Shown: positions 54,137 to 63,059, numbered from the stretch's first letter. The stretch is 64,000 nt of DNA from Ardenticatena sp. (GCA_015487975.1 WFOS01000052.1:1-64000); one strand, 5' to 3'. Notes: generated by a model not told the origin, from the letters alone. Translations and numbers: made by a program.

Positions 54137-56670
54137 TCGCCTGCCTCCTCTATGGATTCAGAATGTTCATCGCTCTCTTTTTTGTCTTCATCGTCAGTAT
54201 GTGCGCCCCATTCTTCTTTGTCTTGTTTGTCTTCTTTGTCTTGCTCATCGGACGATTCGCGGAAGCGGTTATCGTACGTGGCACGTTTGCGAGCAAATTC
54301 GGTCAGTTTTTCGACCAACAATGCGTTGAACGTGCCTTGGGGGTAGGTGCCTTGCTCGTCGGGTGTGCCCGCGGGCATGTCGAAAACCAGTTCGATCACA
54401 TCTTCGAGCGTGTCCACAGCGTAGATGTGAAAGCGTCCTTCGGCGACGGCCTGCACCACCTCATCGCTGAGCATGAGGTGGCGCACATTGGCACTGGGGA
54501 TGATGACCCCCTGGTCACCTGTGAGCCCTTTCTTGTTGCAGATGGCGAAGAAGCCTTCGATTTTCTCATTGACAGCGCCAATCGGCTGAATCACGCCAAA
54601 CTGGTCGATCGAGCCTGTGATGGCAAGCGATTGTCGGGCCGGAACGTTCGTAATGGCGGAGAGCAAAACACAGAGTTCGGCGACAGAGGCGGAATCCCCT
54701 TCGACCCCCTCATACGATTGTTCGAAGGTGAGGCTGGCACTGAATGCGAGCGGAATTTCGGTGGCATAGCGCCCATTGAGCAAGCCAACGATGGTGAGCA
54801 AGCCCTTGTTGTGGATGGGACCAGTCATGTTGGTTTCGCGGTCGATGTTGATGACATTGCCATACCCAATCCAGACACGTGCGGTAATGCGCGAAGGGTG
54901 ACCGAAGGCGTAGCCCCCTACACTGCGCACCGACAGGCCATTGATTTGCCCCACAGTCTTGCCATCCAGCTGGATACGGGTCAGCCCTTCCAGAATGTCA
55001 CGCCAGATGGCGTCGCGATAGCGGGCAAGCCGCTCTTCGCGAGCGGCCAGGGCTTGCCTGACATGTTCGTGGCTGATGAAGCGGGCATTCTCCTGGGTGG
55101 CGTAATAGTCGGCTTCTTGCAGCACGTCTTCGACATCACGCAAGCGGGCGGAAAGGCGCTGGGCATCGTTTGCCCAACGCGCACTGGTTTCGATGAGAGA
55201 CAACACGGCGTTGCGCGTCATAGGGCGTAAGCCATTTTTCTGGACAAGCGTCGCGATCAGTTTGGCGTATTGTTGCTCCATTTCGGGGGTGCGGGGCATA
55301 TCGTGCTCGAAATCAGCGACAACCTTGAACAGTTCATCGAAATCGTCGTCCAGGTACGTCAGGTGATAGTACAGGCCACGCTCACCGAGCAAAATGACCT
55401 TCACGTTGAGCGGAATCGGTTCGGGCTCGAGGCTTTTGAGCGCACCACGATCGAGCAGCGCGTCGGGGGCTTCGATATGAATGTGCCCATACCGTAAGGC
55501 TCGCTTCAGTGCTTCCCATGCCAACGGTTCGTGGTAGAGATCGTTGGCTTCAATGATCAGGTATCCTCCGTTGGCTTTGTGAAGCGCCCCTGCGTGAATC
55601 ATCGTGAAATCGCTGACAAGCGTGCCATTTTGCATCACTTGGTCGATACGCCCAACCAGCTGATGGTAGGATGGGAATATGAGTGTGATGATGGGAGCAC
55701 CGTTTTGGTTGCTATTGTCCACCAGCACGTTGACAGCATAGCGCCGCAGGAAGAGTTGCGCCTGCGCGGTCTCGGCGCTTTCAATGACCAGCGTGTCTTG
55801 TGTGCCAATGTGAAGCAGGGTGGGCACGTGATCGAGCATATCGCGTTCGACGGCATCGAGGTAGGCCCGCACATTGGGATGATCGGCATACGTGGCACGC
55901 AGATCGTCGAAAAGTGGAGCGAGTGCATGTGCAGCGACAGTCCGCATGAGCTGGCGTTCACGGCGACGGAACGTGCGCTGCCAAGCGGGAATTTGCACAA
56001 GCAGGGCTTCGAGTTCCGCCTGAATGCGTTCTTGCGCTTTGCGCAGGCGTTCCTGTTCGTGCTGGGGGAGCTGTTGATACTGCTCGGGGCGCATCAATTC
56101 GCCCTCGAAGATGGGGGCAATTTCGAACGATTCGTCGCTTTCGATGATGGCAAGCCCTTCTGCTTCGGCGGCTTGTTGCAACTCGCGGAAAGCACGCTGG
56201 CGTTGGGCGTCCAGTTCCTGTTTCAGCTGCCTGTGCAATTGGCGATATTCGGGGCTTTCGAAGGCTGCCACCAGCGTGGGCAAGGCTTCTTCGAGCAGAT
56301 CGCGCATAGCCTGTGCAAACTTGGTTGCCGCGCCGGGTGGCAGCCGCAGAGCACGGGGGCGCTCAGGGGCTTCGAAGTTGTACACGTAGACCCAATCGTC
56401 GGGAGTGGGAGCATTGCTAGCGCATTGTGTGAGAAACTGTCGCACCAGGCTTTCTTTGCCGCTGCCCCGGGGCCCCATGGCATAGATGTTGAAACCAGGG
56501 CGCTGGATGCCAAGCCCAACTTCAATCGCGCGAATGGCACGCGCCTGCCCGATGAATTCCCGAATGGGGGGAATGTCATCAGTGGTATTGAATGTGAAGT
56601 CAGCAGGGTTGCAAGGTGTACGTAAACGATCGGGTGAAAGCCGATATTGCGAGAGGTCGGGTGTGTCCAT
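54133..56670 (-). CDS. Lon-like ATP-binding protease (AAA_32/LonC-type)
   Basis: 845 residues from the ATG at 56670, supported by GGAG six bases upstream; four more residues are possible. The N-terminal ATPase region has a degenerate Walker A, AMGPRGSGKESLVRQF (about 60-75). A long helical insertion follows, then a second ATPase part, and a C-terminal Lon protease domain with the Ser-Lys dyad: Ser660 in EGDSASVAEL and Lys703 in GAVNEKIEGFF, 43 residues apart as in Lon. The tail is very acidic (EQDKEDKQDKEE). Such proteins degrade unfolded proteins, some without ATP hydrolysis. It has its own promoter and is coupled to the acyl-CoA dehydrogenase. Confidence 0.9.
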   Translation of the reverse strand: MDTPDLSQYRLSPDRLRTPCNPADFTFNTTDDIPPIREFIGQARAIRAIEVGLGIQRPGFNIYAMGPRGSGKESLVRQFLTQCASNAPTPDDWVYVYNFEAPERPRALRLPPGAATKFAQAMRDLLEEALPTLVAAFESPEYRQLHRQLKQELDAQRQRAFRELQQAAEAEGLAIIESDESFEIAPIFEGELMRPEQYQQLPQHEQERLRKAQERIQAELEALLVQIPAWQRTFRRRERQLMRTVAAHALAPLFDDLRATYADHPNVRAYLDAVERDMLDHVPTLLHIGTQDTLVIESAETAQAQLFLRRYAVNVLVDNSNQNGAPIITLIFPSYHQLVGRIDQVMQNGTLVSDFTMIHAGALHKANGGYLIIEANDLYHEPLAWEALKRALRYGHIHIEAPDALLDRGALKSLEPEPIPLNVKVILLGERGLYYHLTYLDDDFDELFKVVADFEHDMPRTPEMEQQYAKLIATLVQKNGLRPMTRNAVLSLIETSARWANDAQRLSARLRDVEDVLQEADYYATQENARFISHEHVRQALAAREERLARYRDAIWRDILEGLTRIQLDGKTVGQINGLSVRSVGGYAFGHPSRITARVWIGYGNVINIDRETNMTGPIHNKGLLTIVGLLNGRYATEIPLAFSASLTFEQSYEGVEGDSASVAELCVLLSAITNVPARQSLAITGSIDQFGVIQPIGAVNEKIEGFFAICNKKGLTGDQGVIIPSANVRHLMLSDEVVQAVAEGRFHIYAVDTLEDVIELVFDMPAGTPDEQGTYPQGTFNALLVEKLTEFARKRATYDNRFRESSDEQDKEDKQDKEEWGAHTDDEDKKESDEHSESIEEAGE

Positions 56671-56714
56671 GGTGGACTCCATGTGTATGTTGGTTGCTGG
56701 GGAATGATGTTGAC

Positions 56715-56743
56715 ATGATACCGTTGCTCAAACGGTGTGGCAA
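56715..56743 (-). promoter_or_regulatory. Predicted promoter of the Lon-like gene
   Basis: On the reverse strand TTGCCA (56743-56738) and TATCAT (56720-56715) are separated by 17 bp, about 45 bp before the start codon. Confidence 0.6.
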
Positions 56744-56758
56744 GATGTATGAACGAGT

Positions 56759-57255
56759 GATTCCCCAGATCTCTGCAAACAAGCAAAAAGGTGCTGCTCC
56801 GAAAGTGGCACAAGCCACGCAGGAAGCGCTGAGCGCATGTTGGCGACCATTCACCCGTCTGTTTCCAGACCGACGGCTCCAGCGCAGCAAGGGATACAAA
56901 CGCCCCCCGCCTGACCTCGAGAGGCAAGCACACCGTATGCGCATTGGTTTTCCTCCCAAGCCGAGACGTTACTTCGAGGCGCGACGCACCTGCTAGGTGC
57001 GTCGCGCCTCAGGCCTAGCGGCCCCGCTCTTCTCCTGCCCCCAGCGTGTCGGCGACCGAGGCCCCATCGTGAGCCCTCACGCGCAATAAGCGGCCCACAC
57101 CAGCACGGCATAGGCCCAGCGCTCCAATCCCGTTCTCTCCACCTCCAAGGTCACCAGCAACGGCGTGACAGTGTGGCCCCCGAAACGCAGCACCTCGGCC
57201 ACCAACAAGCGCACCAGCCGTTGAAAGACCCGCCCTCTGGGGATTCCCCAGATCT
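56759..57255. repeat. Direct repeats GATTCCCCAGATCT flanking a 470-bp segment
   Basis: The 14-bp sequence GATTCCCCAGATCT occurs at 56759-56772 and again at 57242-57255. The second copy is part of a palindrome TCTGGGG-ATT-CCCCAGA. The repeats bracket the otherwise gene-free stretch that holds the transposase-like relic. Confidence 0.6.
56976..57240 (-). mobile_element. Probable transposase relic with terminal hairpin
   Basis: On the reverse strand about 50 codons below 57225 read VFQRLVRLLVAEVLRFGGHTVTPLLV and then stop. This resembles the N-terminus of IS4-like DDE transposases common in Chloroflexota ('RLVRLLVA...GRHTVT.LL'), but the remainder of the gene is missing. At 56976-57010 a perfect 15-bp stem (GAGGCGCGACGCACC, loop TGCTA) lies at the far side, without a T-run. 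I find no full gene between 56683 and 57399. Confidence 0.35.
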
Positions 57256-57304
57256 ATGAACGATTTGCACGATACCGGTATGGGGAAATAGCCCTGAAAG
57301 GCCA

Positions 57305-57333
57305 TTGTATTTTGGGTGGGAATGCGGTACAAT
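57305..57333 (+). promoter_or_regulatory. Predicted promoter of the 41-residue protein
   Basis: TTGTAT at 57305-57310 and TACAAT at 57328-57333 with a 17-bp spacer, about 65 bp before the GTG start. Confidence 0.6.
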
Positions 57334-57399
57334 GAGGGCAACATAGGCCAATCCTGTTGGAATGCCCCGTGTTGTACCCGTGCGAAAAAGGAGCGAGCC

Positions 57400-57525
57400 G
57401 TGAACGTGCAACAATGGCTGGAAAAACTGCGCAAGCTGATTGAACGGGCACTGACGCCGGCACCAAAGCCCGTGCGGGTTCCAGCACCCGTTCGACGTGT
57501 GCGCAAAGGTATGCGCAGGATCTAA
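57400..57525 (+). CDS. Small basic protein of unknown function
   Basis: 41 residues from a GTG at 57400 with AAAGGAGCG at good spacing and a promoter upstream. The first half is an amphipathic helix (MNVQQWLEKLRKLIERAL); the second half is Pro/Arg/Val rich and ends RRVRKGMRRI. The net charge is strongly positive, so binding to RNA, DNA or membranes is conceivable. The last base pairs overlap the stop of the convergent alcohol dehydrogenase. I do not recognise a family; support comes from the signals and composition only. Confidence 0.55.
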   Translation: MNVQQWLEKLRKLIERALTPAPKPVRVPAPVRRVRKGMRRI

Positions 57526-58493
57526 GCGGGGGGTGTCAGCAGAATTTTGCGCGCCCCGCGTGCGGCTGCATGTGCATACGCCGCTTCACCCTGGTCGAGC
57601 GGGTACGTCGCTTCGATAAGTGGTTGCACACGCACCAGCCCCTGTGCCAGCAGCCGCAAGGCCGTGTCGAATGGCCCGCAGCGTGACCCCACGATGGTGA
57701 TTTCATCGACCACCAGGTCGGCGAGCCAGAGGTCGAGCCGCTCTTTGAAAGTGCTTTTGAGTACAAAGATCCCACGTGGGCGTACCAACGCTCTGGCAGT
57801 TGCAAACCCCGATGGATGTCCAGTCACTTCTACCACCATGTCAGCCCAATGGCGTGGCAGCGGCAGGTTTTCGACATCGTGGACGATATGTGTGTGTACC
57901 CCTGTGCCGTCAAGCAACGCGAGTTTGTGCGCATGATGCCCCAATACGTGGACATTGGCCCCGCTCAGTCGCAAGACCTGCGCGATGAGAAGCCCCAATT
58001 TGCCGTCACCAACAACGGCAATGTTCCATGTCGGTTCGACGTGGATTTGTTCCAGGATTTCGCACGCAGCGGCCACTGGTTCGGTGAAAACAGCCACATC
58101 ATCGGGTACGCTGTCAGGGACAATGTGGAGGTTTTCCAGCGGCAGCGTCAGGTATTCGGCATGCGCACCTGGGTGGTTGACAATACCCAAAACCGTGCGG
58201 TTGGGGCAGTGGCGTTGCAGACTGCGGCGACACCAGTCGCATTCACCACATCCAAGATTGATTTCGCCAACCACTCGCGCCCCCACAAGCGTCTTGTCAG
58301 GGGCTTCGACCACATCGGCAACGAATTCATGCCCTGGGACGCCCTGAAAGCCGTAGTAGCCACGTTGAAGTTGCAAATCGGTGTCGCAGATGCCTGCCAG
58401 CCGCATGCGCAGTAGGGCATGGTGCGGGGGACGTTCAGGACGAGGAAGGTCGCACACCGAAACGGTACCGTTTTCGAGAAAGATGGCTTTCAT
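57522..58493 (-). CDS. Zinc-dependent alcohol dehydrogenase (MDR family)
   Basis: 323 residues from the ATG at 58493, preceded by AAGGAGC. Catalytic-zinc ligands are in RLAGICDTDL (Cys) and GVPGHEF (His/Glu); the structural zinc site is CGECDWCRRSLQRHC (four Cys). The coenzyme domain shows NIAVVGDGKLGLLIAQVLRLSG. The order resembles sorbitol/threonine-type medium-chain dehydrogenases; the substrate is not clear. It lies downstream of the sec operon but is separated from it by a terminator. Confidence 0.9.
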   Translation of the reverse strand: MKAIFLENGTVSVCDLPRPERPPHHALLRMRLAGICDTDLQLQRGYYGFQGVPGHEFVADVVEAPDKTLVGARVVGEINLGCGECDWCRRSLQRHCPNRTVLGIVNHPGAHAEYLTLPLENLHIVPDSVPDDVAVFTEPVAAACEILEQIHVEPTWNIAVVGDGKLGLLIAQVLRLSGANVHVLGHHAHKLALLDGTGVHTHIVHDVENLPLPRHWADMVVEVTGHPSGFATARALVRPRGIFVLKSTFKERLDLWLADLVVDEITIVGSRCGPFDTALRLLAQGLVRVQPLIEATYPLDQGEAAYAHAAARGARKILLTPPA

Positions 58494-58529
58494 CGAACCT
58501 GCTCCTTCTTTGGTTGATCGAGACACAAA

Positions 58530-58554
58530 GCGCCTGGAAAGTGTTTCCAGGCGC
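58530..58554 (-). terminator. Terminator of the secD-ssb-secF operon
   Basis: GCGCCTGGAAA (58530-58540) and TTTCCAGGCGC (58544-58554) form a perfect 11-bp stem with a 3-nt loop. On the reverse strand it is followed by TTTGTGTCT. Confidence 0.75.
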
Positions 58555-58580
58555 CGAGAGATGCGAAGCGTATTGTTTTT

Positions 58581-59513
58581 TTATGAAGCGGTAGCGGTTT
58601 TCCCCTTCGCGCGACCTGGAATGAGCCGCTTCAGTTCACCTTTTTCCCACGCGACCAACAGTGGCGCGGCGATGCAGATCGAGCTGTATGTCCCGCTCAC
58701 GAATCCCACGACCAACCAGAAGATGAACTGGCGAATGGTCACACCACCAAAGAGCAAGAGAGCGGTCAGCGTGAAGAGTGCCGTCAACTGTGTGTTGATA
58801 GAGCGATCGAGCGTCTGGATCACACTGTGATTGACGACGTCTTCGAAAGGTGCAAGACGATATTTGAGACGGTTTTCGCGTACACGGTCGAACACCACAA
58901 TCGTGTCATGGACGGAGAACCCGATGACCGTGAGCACCGCAGTGAGGAAGAGGGCGTCCACTTCCCAACCAAAGAACTTGCCCATGAGAGCAGCAGTACC
59001 AATGACCACCAAAGCGTCGTGCACAAGTGCCACAATTGCTATTGCGCCATAGCGGAAGGGGTTGGGTACGTTGCGGAAGGCAAGTGCCAGGTAGAGCAAG
59101 ATCCCCACCGAGGCCATCGCGACGGCCAGGATCGCACGTTGTGTGACTTCGGTGCCGACGGCAGGCCCGACCGATTCAAAGCGTTGTTCGACAAGCGGGC
59201 CATATTGTGCTTGCAGGGCGTCCAGGATGGGGCGGCGATCCTCGGGTTGCAGTGGAGGCAGGCGCAGGAGCAGACCATTTTCTCCCACTGTCTGGACGAT
59301 AGCGCCCTGGTAGCCCAGAGATTCGAGCAGAACGACCACGTCGCTGGGCTTGATTTCTGTTTCCAGATTGGTGAATTCGACTTCCAATAGCGTGCCGCCT
59401 GTGAAGTCAATGGCCAGGCGGACACCCCACACCAGCATGGCCAAGATGCCCAGCCCTAGCACGACACCTGAAAATGTGAAAAAATACTTGCGTTTACCGA
59501 TGATGTCCCACAC
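58581..59513 (-). CDS. secF: Protein translocase subunit SecF
   Basis: 310 residues with six transmembrane segments and a large extracytoplasmic loop after the first. Motifs are AIDFTGGTLLEVEF near residue 35, and in the conserved membrane core VLTVIGFSVHDTIVVFDRVREN (about 195-215), which carries the proton-relay Asp. SecF pairs with SecD to pull translocated proteins using the proton gradient. It starts 15 bp after ssb. Confidence 0.95.
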   Translation of the reverse strand: MWDIIGKRKYFFTFSGVVLGLGILAMLVWGVRLAIDFTGGTLLEVEFTNLETEIKPSDVVVLLESLGYQGAIVQTVGENGLLLRLPPLQPEDRRPILDALQAQYGPLVEQRFESVGPAVGTEVTQRAILAVAMASVGILLYLALAFRNVPNPFRYGAIAIVALVHDALVVIGTAALMGKFFGWEVDALFLTAVLTVIGFSVHDTIVVFDRVRENRLKYRLAPFEDVVNHSVIQTLDRSINTQLTALFTLTALLLFGGVTIRQFIFWLVVGFVSGTYSSICIAAPLLVAWEKGELKRLIPGRAKGKTATAS

Positions 59514-59528
59514 GGGTCTCGCTCCTTT

Positions 59529-59933
59529 TTAGCCGATTTCGCCTTCTCCAGGCGAGTAGGTATCGGTATCGTCCTCGCCTTCGTTGGTCTCGTTGTGTGT
59601 ATAACGGTCGAGCAGAATCATCTGGTCGGCCACCAGTTCGATGCGATATTGGCGCTCTCCTTGCGAATCTTCCCAACTACGTGTTTGCAGGCTTCCTTCG
59701 ATATACACTCGTTTTCCCTTGGTCAACAAACGGGCACAAATTTCAGCCAATTCGCGCCAAGCGACCACATTGAACCACTCAGTCGCATGGTGGCGTTCTC
59801 CATCAGGGGTCGTCCATTGTCGTCCAACAGCAACACTGAAATTGACAACTGGCGTCCCATTGGGCGTATACCGCAGTTCGGGTTCACGCCCAACATTGCC
59901 GATAATCATAACCTTGTTCAATCCGCGAGCCAT
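59529..59933 (-). CDS. ssb: Single-stranded DNA-binding protein
   Basis: 134 residues. The OB fold starts MARGLNKVMIIGNVGREPELRYTPNGTPVVNFSVAV and contains ATEWFNVVAWRELAEICARLLTKGKRVYIEGSL, fully typical of bacterial SSB. The tail (about 112-134) is acidic (NEGEDDTDTYSPGEGEIG) but does not end in the usual DDDIPF-type hexapeptide that binds partner proteins. The gene lies between secD and secF on the same strand. Whether this is the main or an accessory SSB cannot be told from the window. Confidence 0.95.
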   Translation of the reverse strand: MARGLNKVMIIGNVGREPELRYTPNGTPVVNFSVAVGRQWTTPDGERHHATEWFNVVAWRELAEICARLLTKGKRVYIEGSLQTRSWEDSQGERQYRIELVADQMILLDRYTHNETNEGEDDTDTYSPGEGEIG

Positions 59934-59980
59934 ACCTTGAAACTCCTTCCTTCTTTCGTCACGTTCGACCTATGCGTTTT

Positions 59981-61336
59981 TCATACACCGTACCACCACT
60001 CGCGGGTCACACGCCCCAATCCCATCACTGTTTCGAGGAAGATGCGCGTGACGAAAATCGCCGAGAAGAACGAGACGATGACGCCAATGGCCAGCGTGAC
60101 GGCAAAGCCCTTCACAATACTGGCACCAAACGTAGCCCCAAACCAGAACAAGATGGCGCAGGTGATCAGTGTCGAGAAGTTGGAATCGCGAATGCTGGGC
60201 CACGCTCGACGGAAGCCGATGCGAGCCGCAGCGCCAAGTGATTTTCCGCTGCGCAATTCTTCCTTCATGCGTTCGAAGATGAGAATGTTGGCGTCCACTG
60301 CCATCCCAATCGAGAGGATGAAACCAGCAATCCCTGCCAGCGTGAGTGTGACGGGGAGAAGTTTGAAGAGGGAGAGCGAAACGGCGCCATAGATGACAAG
60401 CGCCAGATTGGCGAGCAAGCCAGGCAGGCGGTAGTAGAGCAGCATGAAAATGGCCACGGAGAGAACCCCAATGAGGCCAGCCAGCACACTGCGCTGCACT
60501 GAGTCTTCACCCAATGTAGCCCCAACTGTGCGCACCTGCACGATTTTGAGTGGCACAGGCAAAGCACCGTAGCGCAATTGAATTTCGAGCGCACGAGCAC
60601 TTTCGAGTGTAAAATCGCCTTGGATGATACCCGACCCATTCGGAATTTCATCGCGAATAACAGGAGCACTGATCACGCGCTTGTCGAGCACGATGGCCAT
60701 AACACGGCCTACATTGTCGCGCGTGAATTCGCGCAGTTTTTGGGAGGGCTCGCCATCCTTGAATTTGAACGACACAACAGGCTCATTCGTTTCGGGGTGG
60801 AAGCCGACCGCTGCCGTTTCCAGGTCTGCACCAGTGAGGATGGTGTGATAGACTTTCGTCCCCTCGGGCACATCTGTGGGCGGCTCGGGATAGTCGGTGA
60901 CAACCTCCTGCCCAGGAACAAGTGTATCCGTACCCGCATCGATGAATTCCAGCAACCCCGTTTGCCCAAAAGTGGCAATCACCTGGTCGGGATTCTGGAC
61001 ACCGGGAATATCGACCACGATACGGTTGCTGCCGGCAACCTGAATAATGGGTTCGGTCGTTCCCAGCGCATTGATACGGCGCTCGATAATTTCGCGGGCT
61101 GCTTCCATACGCGCGGTATCGATCTCCGCCCCTTCGGGAACATCGGCTTCGAGGACGACATGAAGGCCGCCGGCCAAGTCCAATCCACGCCGATAACTCA
61201 CATCACGACTGAACAGGACTTCGCCTGTCAGGGGGTTTGTGATCGTAAGTGTCGTTGTGGATGGAAGTGCCAGCCAGACAGCCGCCACACCAATGAGGGC
61301 AATCAACAACAATTCCACCAAACGTTCGCGTGTCAT
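59981..61336 (-). CDS. secD: Protein translocase subunit SecD
   Basis: 451 residues from the ATG at 61336. An N-terminal transmembrane helix is followed by the P1 domain region RRGLDLAGGLHVVLEA and NRIVVDIPGVQNPDQVIATFGQTGLLEF. The C-terminal membrane core contains LAGIAGFILSIGMAVDANILIFERMKEE with the conserved Asp. It works with SecF in protein export. The start has a GAGAGAAG site, and a near-consensus promoter lies about 60 bp upstream. Confidence 0.96.
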   Translation of the reverse strand: MTRERLVELLLIALIGVAAVWLALPSTTTLTITNPLTGEVLFSRDVSYRRGLDLAGGLHVVLEADVPEGAEIDTARMEAAREIIERRINALGTTEPIIQVAGSNRIVVDIPGVQNPDQVIATFGQTGLLEFIDAGTDTLVPGQEVVTDYPEPPTDVPEGTKVYHTILTGADLETAAVGFHPETNEPVVSFKFKDGEPSQKLREFTRDNVGRVMAIVLDKRVISAPVIRDEIPNGSGIIQGDFTLESARALEIQLRYGALPVPLKIVQVRTVGATLGEDSVQRSVLAGLIGVLSVAIFMLLYYRLPGLLANLALVIYGAVSLSLFKLLPVTLTLAGIAGFILSIGMAVDANILIFERMKEELRSGKSLGAAARIGFRRAWPSIRDSNFSTLITCAILFWFGATFGASIVKGFAVTLAIGVIVSFFSAIFVTRIFLETVMGLGRVTREWWYGV

Positions 61337-61394
61337 ACTGGGCTTCTCTCGCTCCTTGCTTGGGTAGTCTGCAGCGGACGCCACAGCCGCACGC

Positions 61395-61422
61395 GATTAT
61401 AGAAGGGTGGTGGACTCTGTCA
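61395..61422 (-). promoter_or_regulatory. Near-consensus promoter of secD
   Basis: On the reverse strand TTGACA (61422-61417) and TATAAT (61400-61395) are separated by 16 bp. This is the best promoter match in the window. Confidence 0.8.
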
Positions 61423-61499
61423 AAGCCTGAAAGACAAAAAGCCTGCTGATCCTTCGATCGTGTGACGGATGGGAGCGTTCCCATCGTGACATGTGGCAT

Positions 61500-61529
61500 T
61501 TGACAGTACAGCCAAGCGCCCTGTACACT
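61500..61529 (+). promoter_or_regulatory. Predicted promoter of the sugar ABC transporter operon
   Basis: TTGACA at 61500-61505 and TACACT at 61524-61529 with an 18-bp spacer, divergent from the secD promoter. Confidence 0.65.
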
Positions 61530-61599
61530 GAGACTTGCCCGCATCGTTGTTCCCCAATGGAAAAGCCGTTCGTGCGATTCATTCACAAAGGAGGAGTGT

Positions 61600-63018
61600 A
61601 TGTACAAGAAGACACATTGGTGGTCCGTTTTGGCCGTTTTGCTGGTAGCCGTGATAGTACTGGCAGCCTGTGGTGGCGGAAGTGGCGAAGAAACCACCGA
61701 AGAAGGCACGACCGAAGCCCCTCCAACTGCAACGACCGCACCAGCCAAGGGTGAGGGCGGTGGTGAAATGGCTGGCGGCGAAGGTTCGTATTATGAACGT
61801 GCGCTGGCCGGTGAATTCAAGGGGACGGTTGTGACGATGACGGGACCGTTCACCGACGAAGACGCCGTCAAGTTCAACGAATCGGTGCGTGAATTTGAAG
61901 ACGCGACAGGCATTGACATTCAATATGAAGGCTCGAAGGAGTTCGAGGCCACGATCTCGATTCGCGTGGAAGCAGGCGACGCACCGGACATTGTGGACTT
62001 TCCACAACCTGGTTTGCTCGGTACGTTCGTGAAGCAGGGGAAAGTTGTGGATGTGCGCGCGTTCCTGAGTGAGGAGTACCTGCGCCAGCAGTACAACCAA
62101 TCCTGGCTGGATATGGCAACGCTCGAAGGACCGGATGGCCCCGTGATGGCGGGTGTGTGGCACCGTTTCAATGCGAAGAGCCTGGTCTGGTACCCGAAGG
62201 ATGACTTCGAAGCGGCAGGGTACGAAATCCCGACAACGTGGGATGAATTGATTGCCTTGTCGGACCAAATCAAGGCGGATGGTGATACGCCGTGGTGCAT
62301 TGGGATTGAGTCGGGTGCCGCAACGGGGTGGCCGGCAACGGACTGGATGGAAGACATCATGTTGCGCACGACCTCGCTGGAAAACTACGACAAGTGGGTC
62401 CGTGGTGAGTTGCCATTCTCGTCGCCGGAAGTGAAACATGCTGCCGAATTGATGGCGCAGATCTGGTTCACGGAAGGATACGTGTATGGGGGGCGTGCAG
62501 CCATTGCGACAACGTTCTTCGGGGATGCGCCGGCGCCGATGTTCGAGGAACCGCCGAAGTGCTGGCTGCACCGCCAGGGGAATTTCATCACATCCTTCTT
62601 CCCCGAAGGTGTGCAAGCAGGGGTAGATTATGACTTCTTCTACTTCCCGCCGATCGATGAGGCATATGGAAAACCGTGGCTGGTGGCTGGCGACATCATG
62701 GCGATGTTCAACGACCGGCCCGAAGTACGTGCAGTGATGGAATACTTCACGCGCGGCGAAGCCCTGAAAGGTTGGCTGGCGGCCGGTGGGGCATTGTCGC
62801 CACATAAGGATGCGCAGATCGACTGGTATGGTGACCCAGTGGAACGCCGGATTGCGGAACTTGTGCAAGATGCAACAGCGTTCCGCTTCGACGGTTCGGA
62901 TCTGATGCCCGGCGAAGTTGGCGCCGGCTCATTCTGGAAAGCAATGACCGACTGGGTCTCCGGTACGGTTGACCTGGATACAGCCTTGGCCGAAATCGAC
63001 CAATCTTGGCCTCGCTAA
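61600..63018 (+). CDS. Sugar ABC transporter substrate-binding lipoprotein
   Basis: 472 residues. The signal peptide ends in a lipobox LAACGGG (Cys24), followed by a Glu/Thr/Gly-rich linker. The mature part is a class-II extracellular solute-binding protein of the alpha-glucoside/maltose type: GTVVTMTGPFTDEDAVKFNESVREFEDATGIDIQYEG at the N-lobe and VAGDIMAMFNDRPEVRAVMEYF near residue 365. It delivers an oligosaccharide or glycoside to the permease encoded next. AAAGGAGGAG precedes the ATG. The exact sugar is unknown. Confidence 0.93.
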   Translation: MYKKTHWWSVLAVLLVAVIVLAACGGGSGEETTEEGTTEAPPTATTAPAKGEGGGEMAGGEGSYYERALAGEFKGTVVTMTGPFTDEDAVKFNESVREFEDATGIDIQYEGSKEFEATISIRVEAGDAPDIVDFPQPGLLGTFVKQGKVVDVRAFLSEEYLRQQYNQSWLDMATLEGPDGPVMAGVWHRFNAKSLVWYPKDDFEAAGYEIPTTWDELIALSDQIKADGDTPWCIGIESGAATGWPATDWMEDIMLRTTSLENYDKWVRGELPFSSPEVKHAAELMAQIWFTEGYVYGGRAAIATTFFGDAPAPMFEEPPKCWLHRQGNFITSFFPEGVQAGVDYDFFYFPPIDEAYGKPWLVAGDIMAMFNDRPEVRAVMEYFTRGEALKGWLAAGGALSPHKDAQIDWYGDPVERRIAELVQDATAFRFDGSDLMPGEVGAGSFWKAMTDWVSGTVDLDTALAEIDQSWPR

Positions 63019-63032
63019 TCCATCGATGCGAC

Positions 63033-63059
63033 GGGGCGGCCTCCATGTGGGGCCGCCCC
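63033..63059 (+). terminator. Intercistronic hairpin between binding protein and permease
   Basis: GGGGCGGCC (63033-63041) pairs with GGCCGCCCC (63051-63059). The T-run is weak (ATATGCTCATTTTG), so it is more likely an mRNA-stabilising or leaky element that keeps binding protein in excess of permease. Confidence 0.55.

Noticed and set aside
56616-57506. ORFs of 76-163 codons in the 56.7-57.4 kb gap
   Set aside because: They lack ribosome sites and family features and have odd composition; only a short transposase-like segment is credible.
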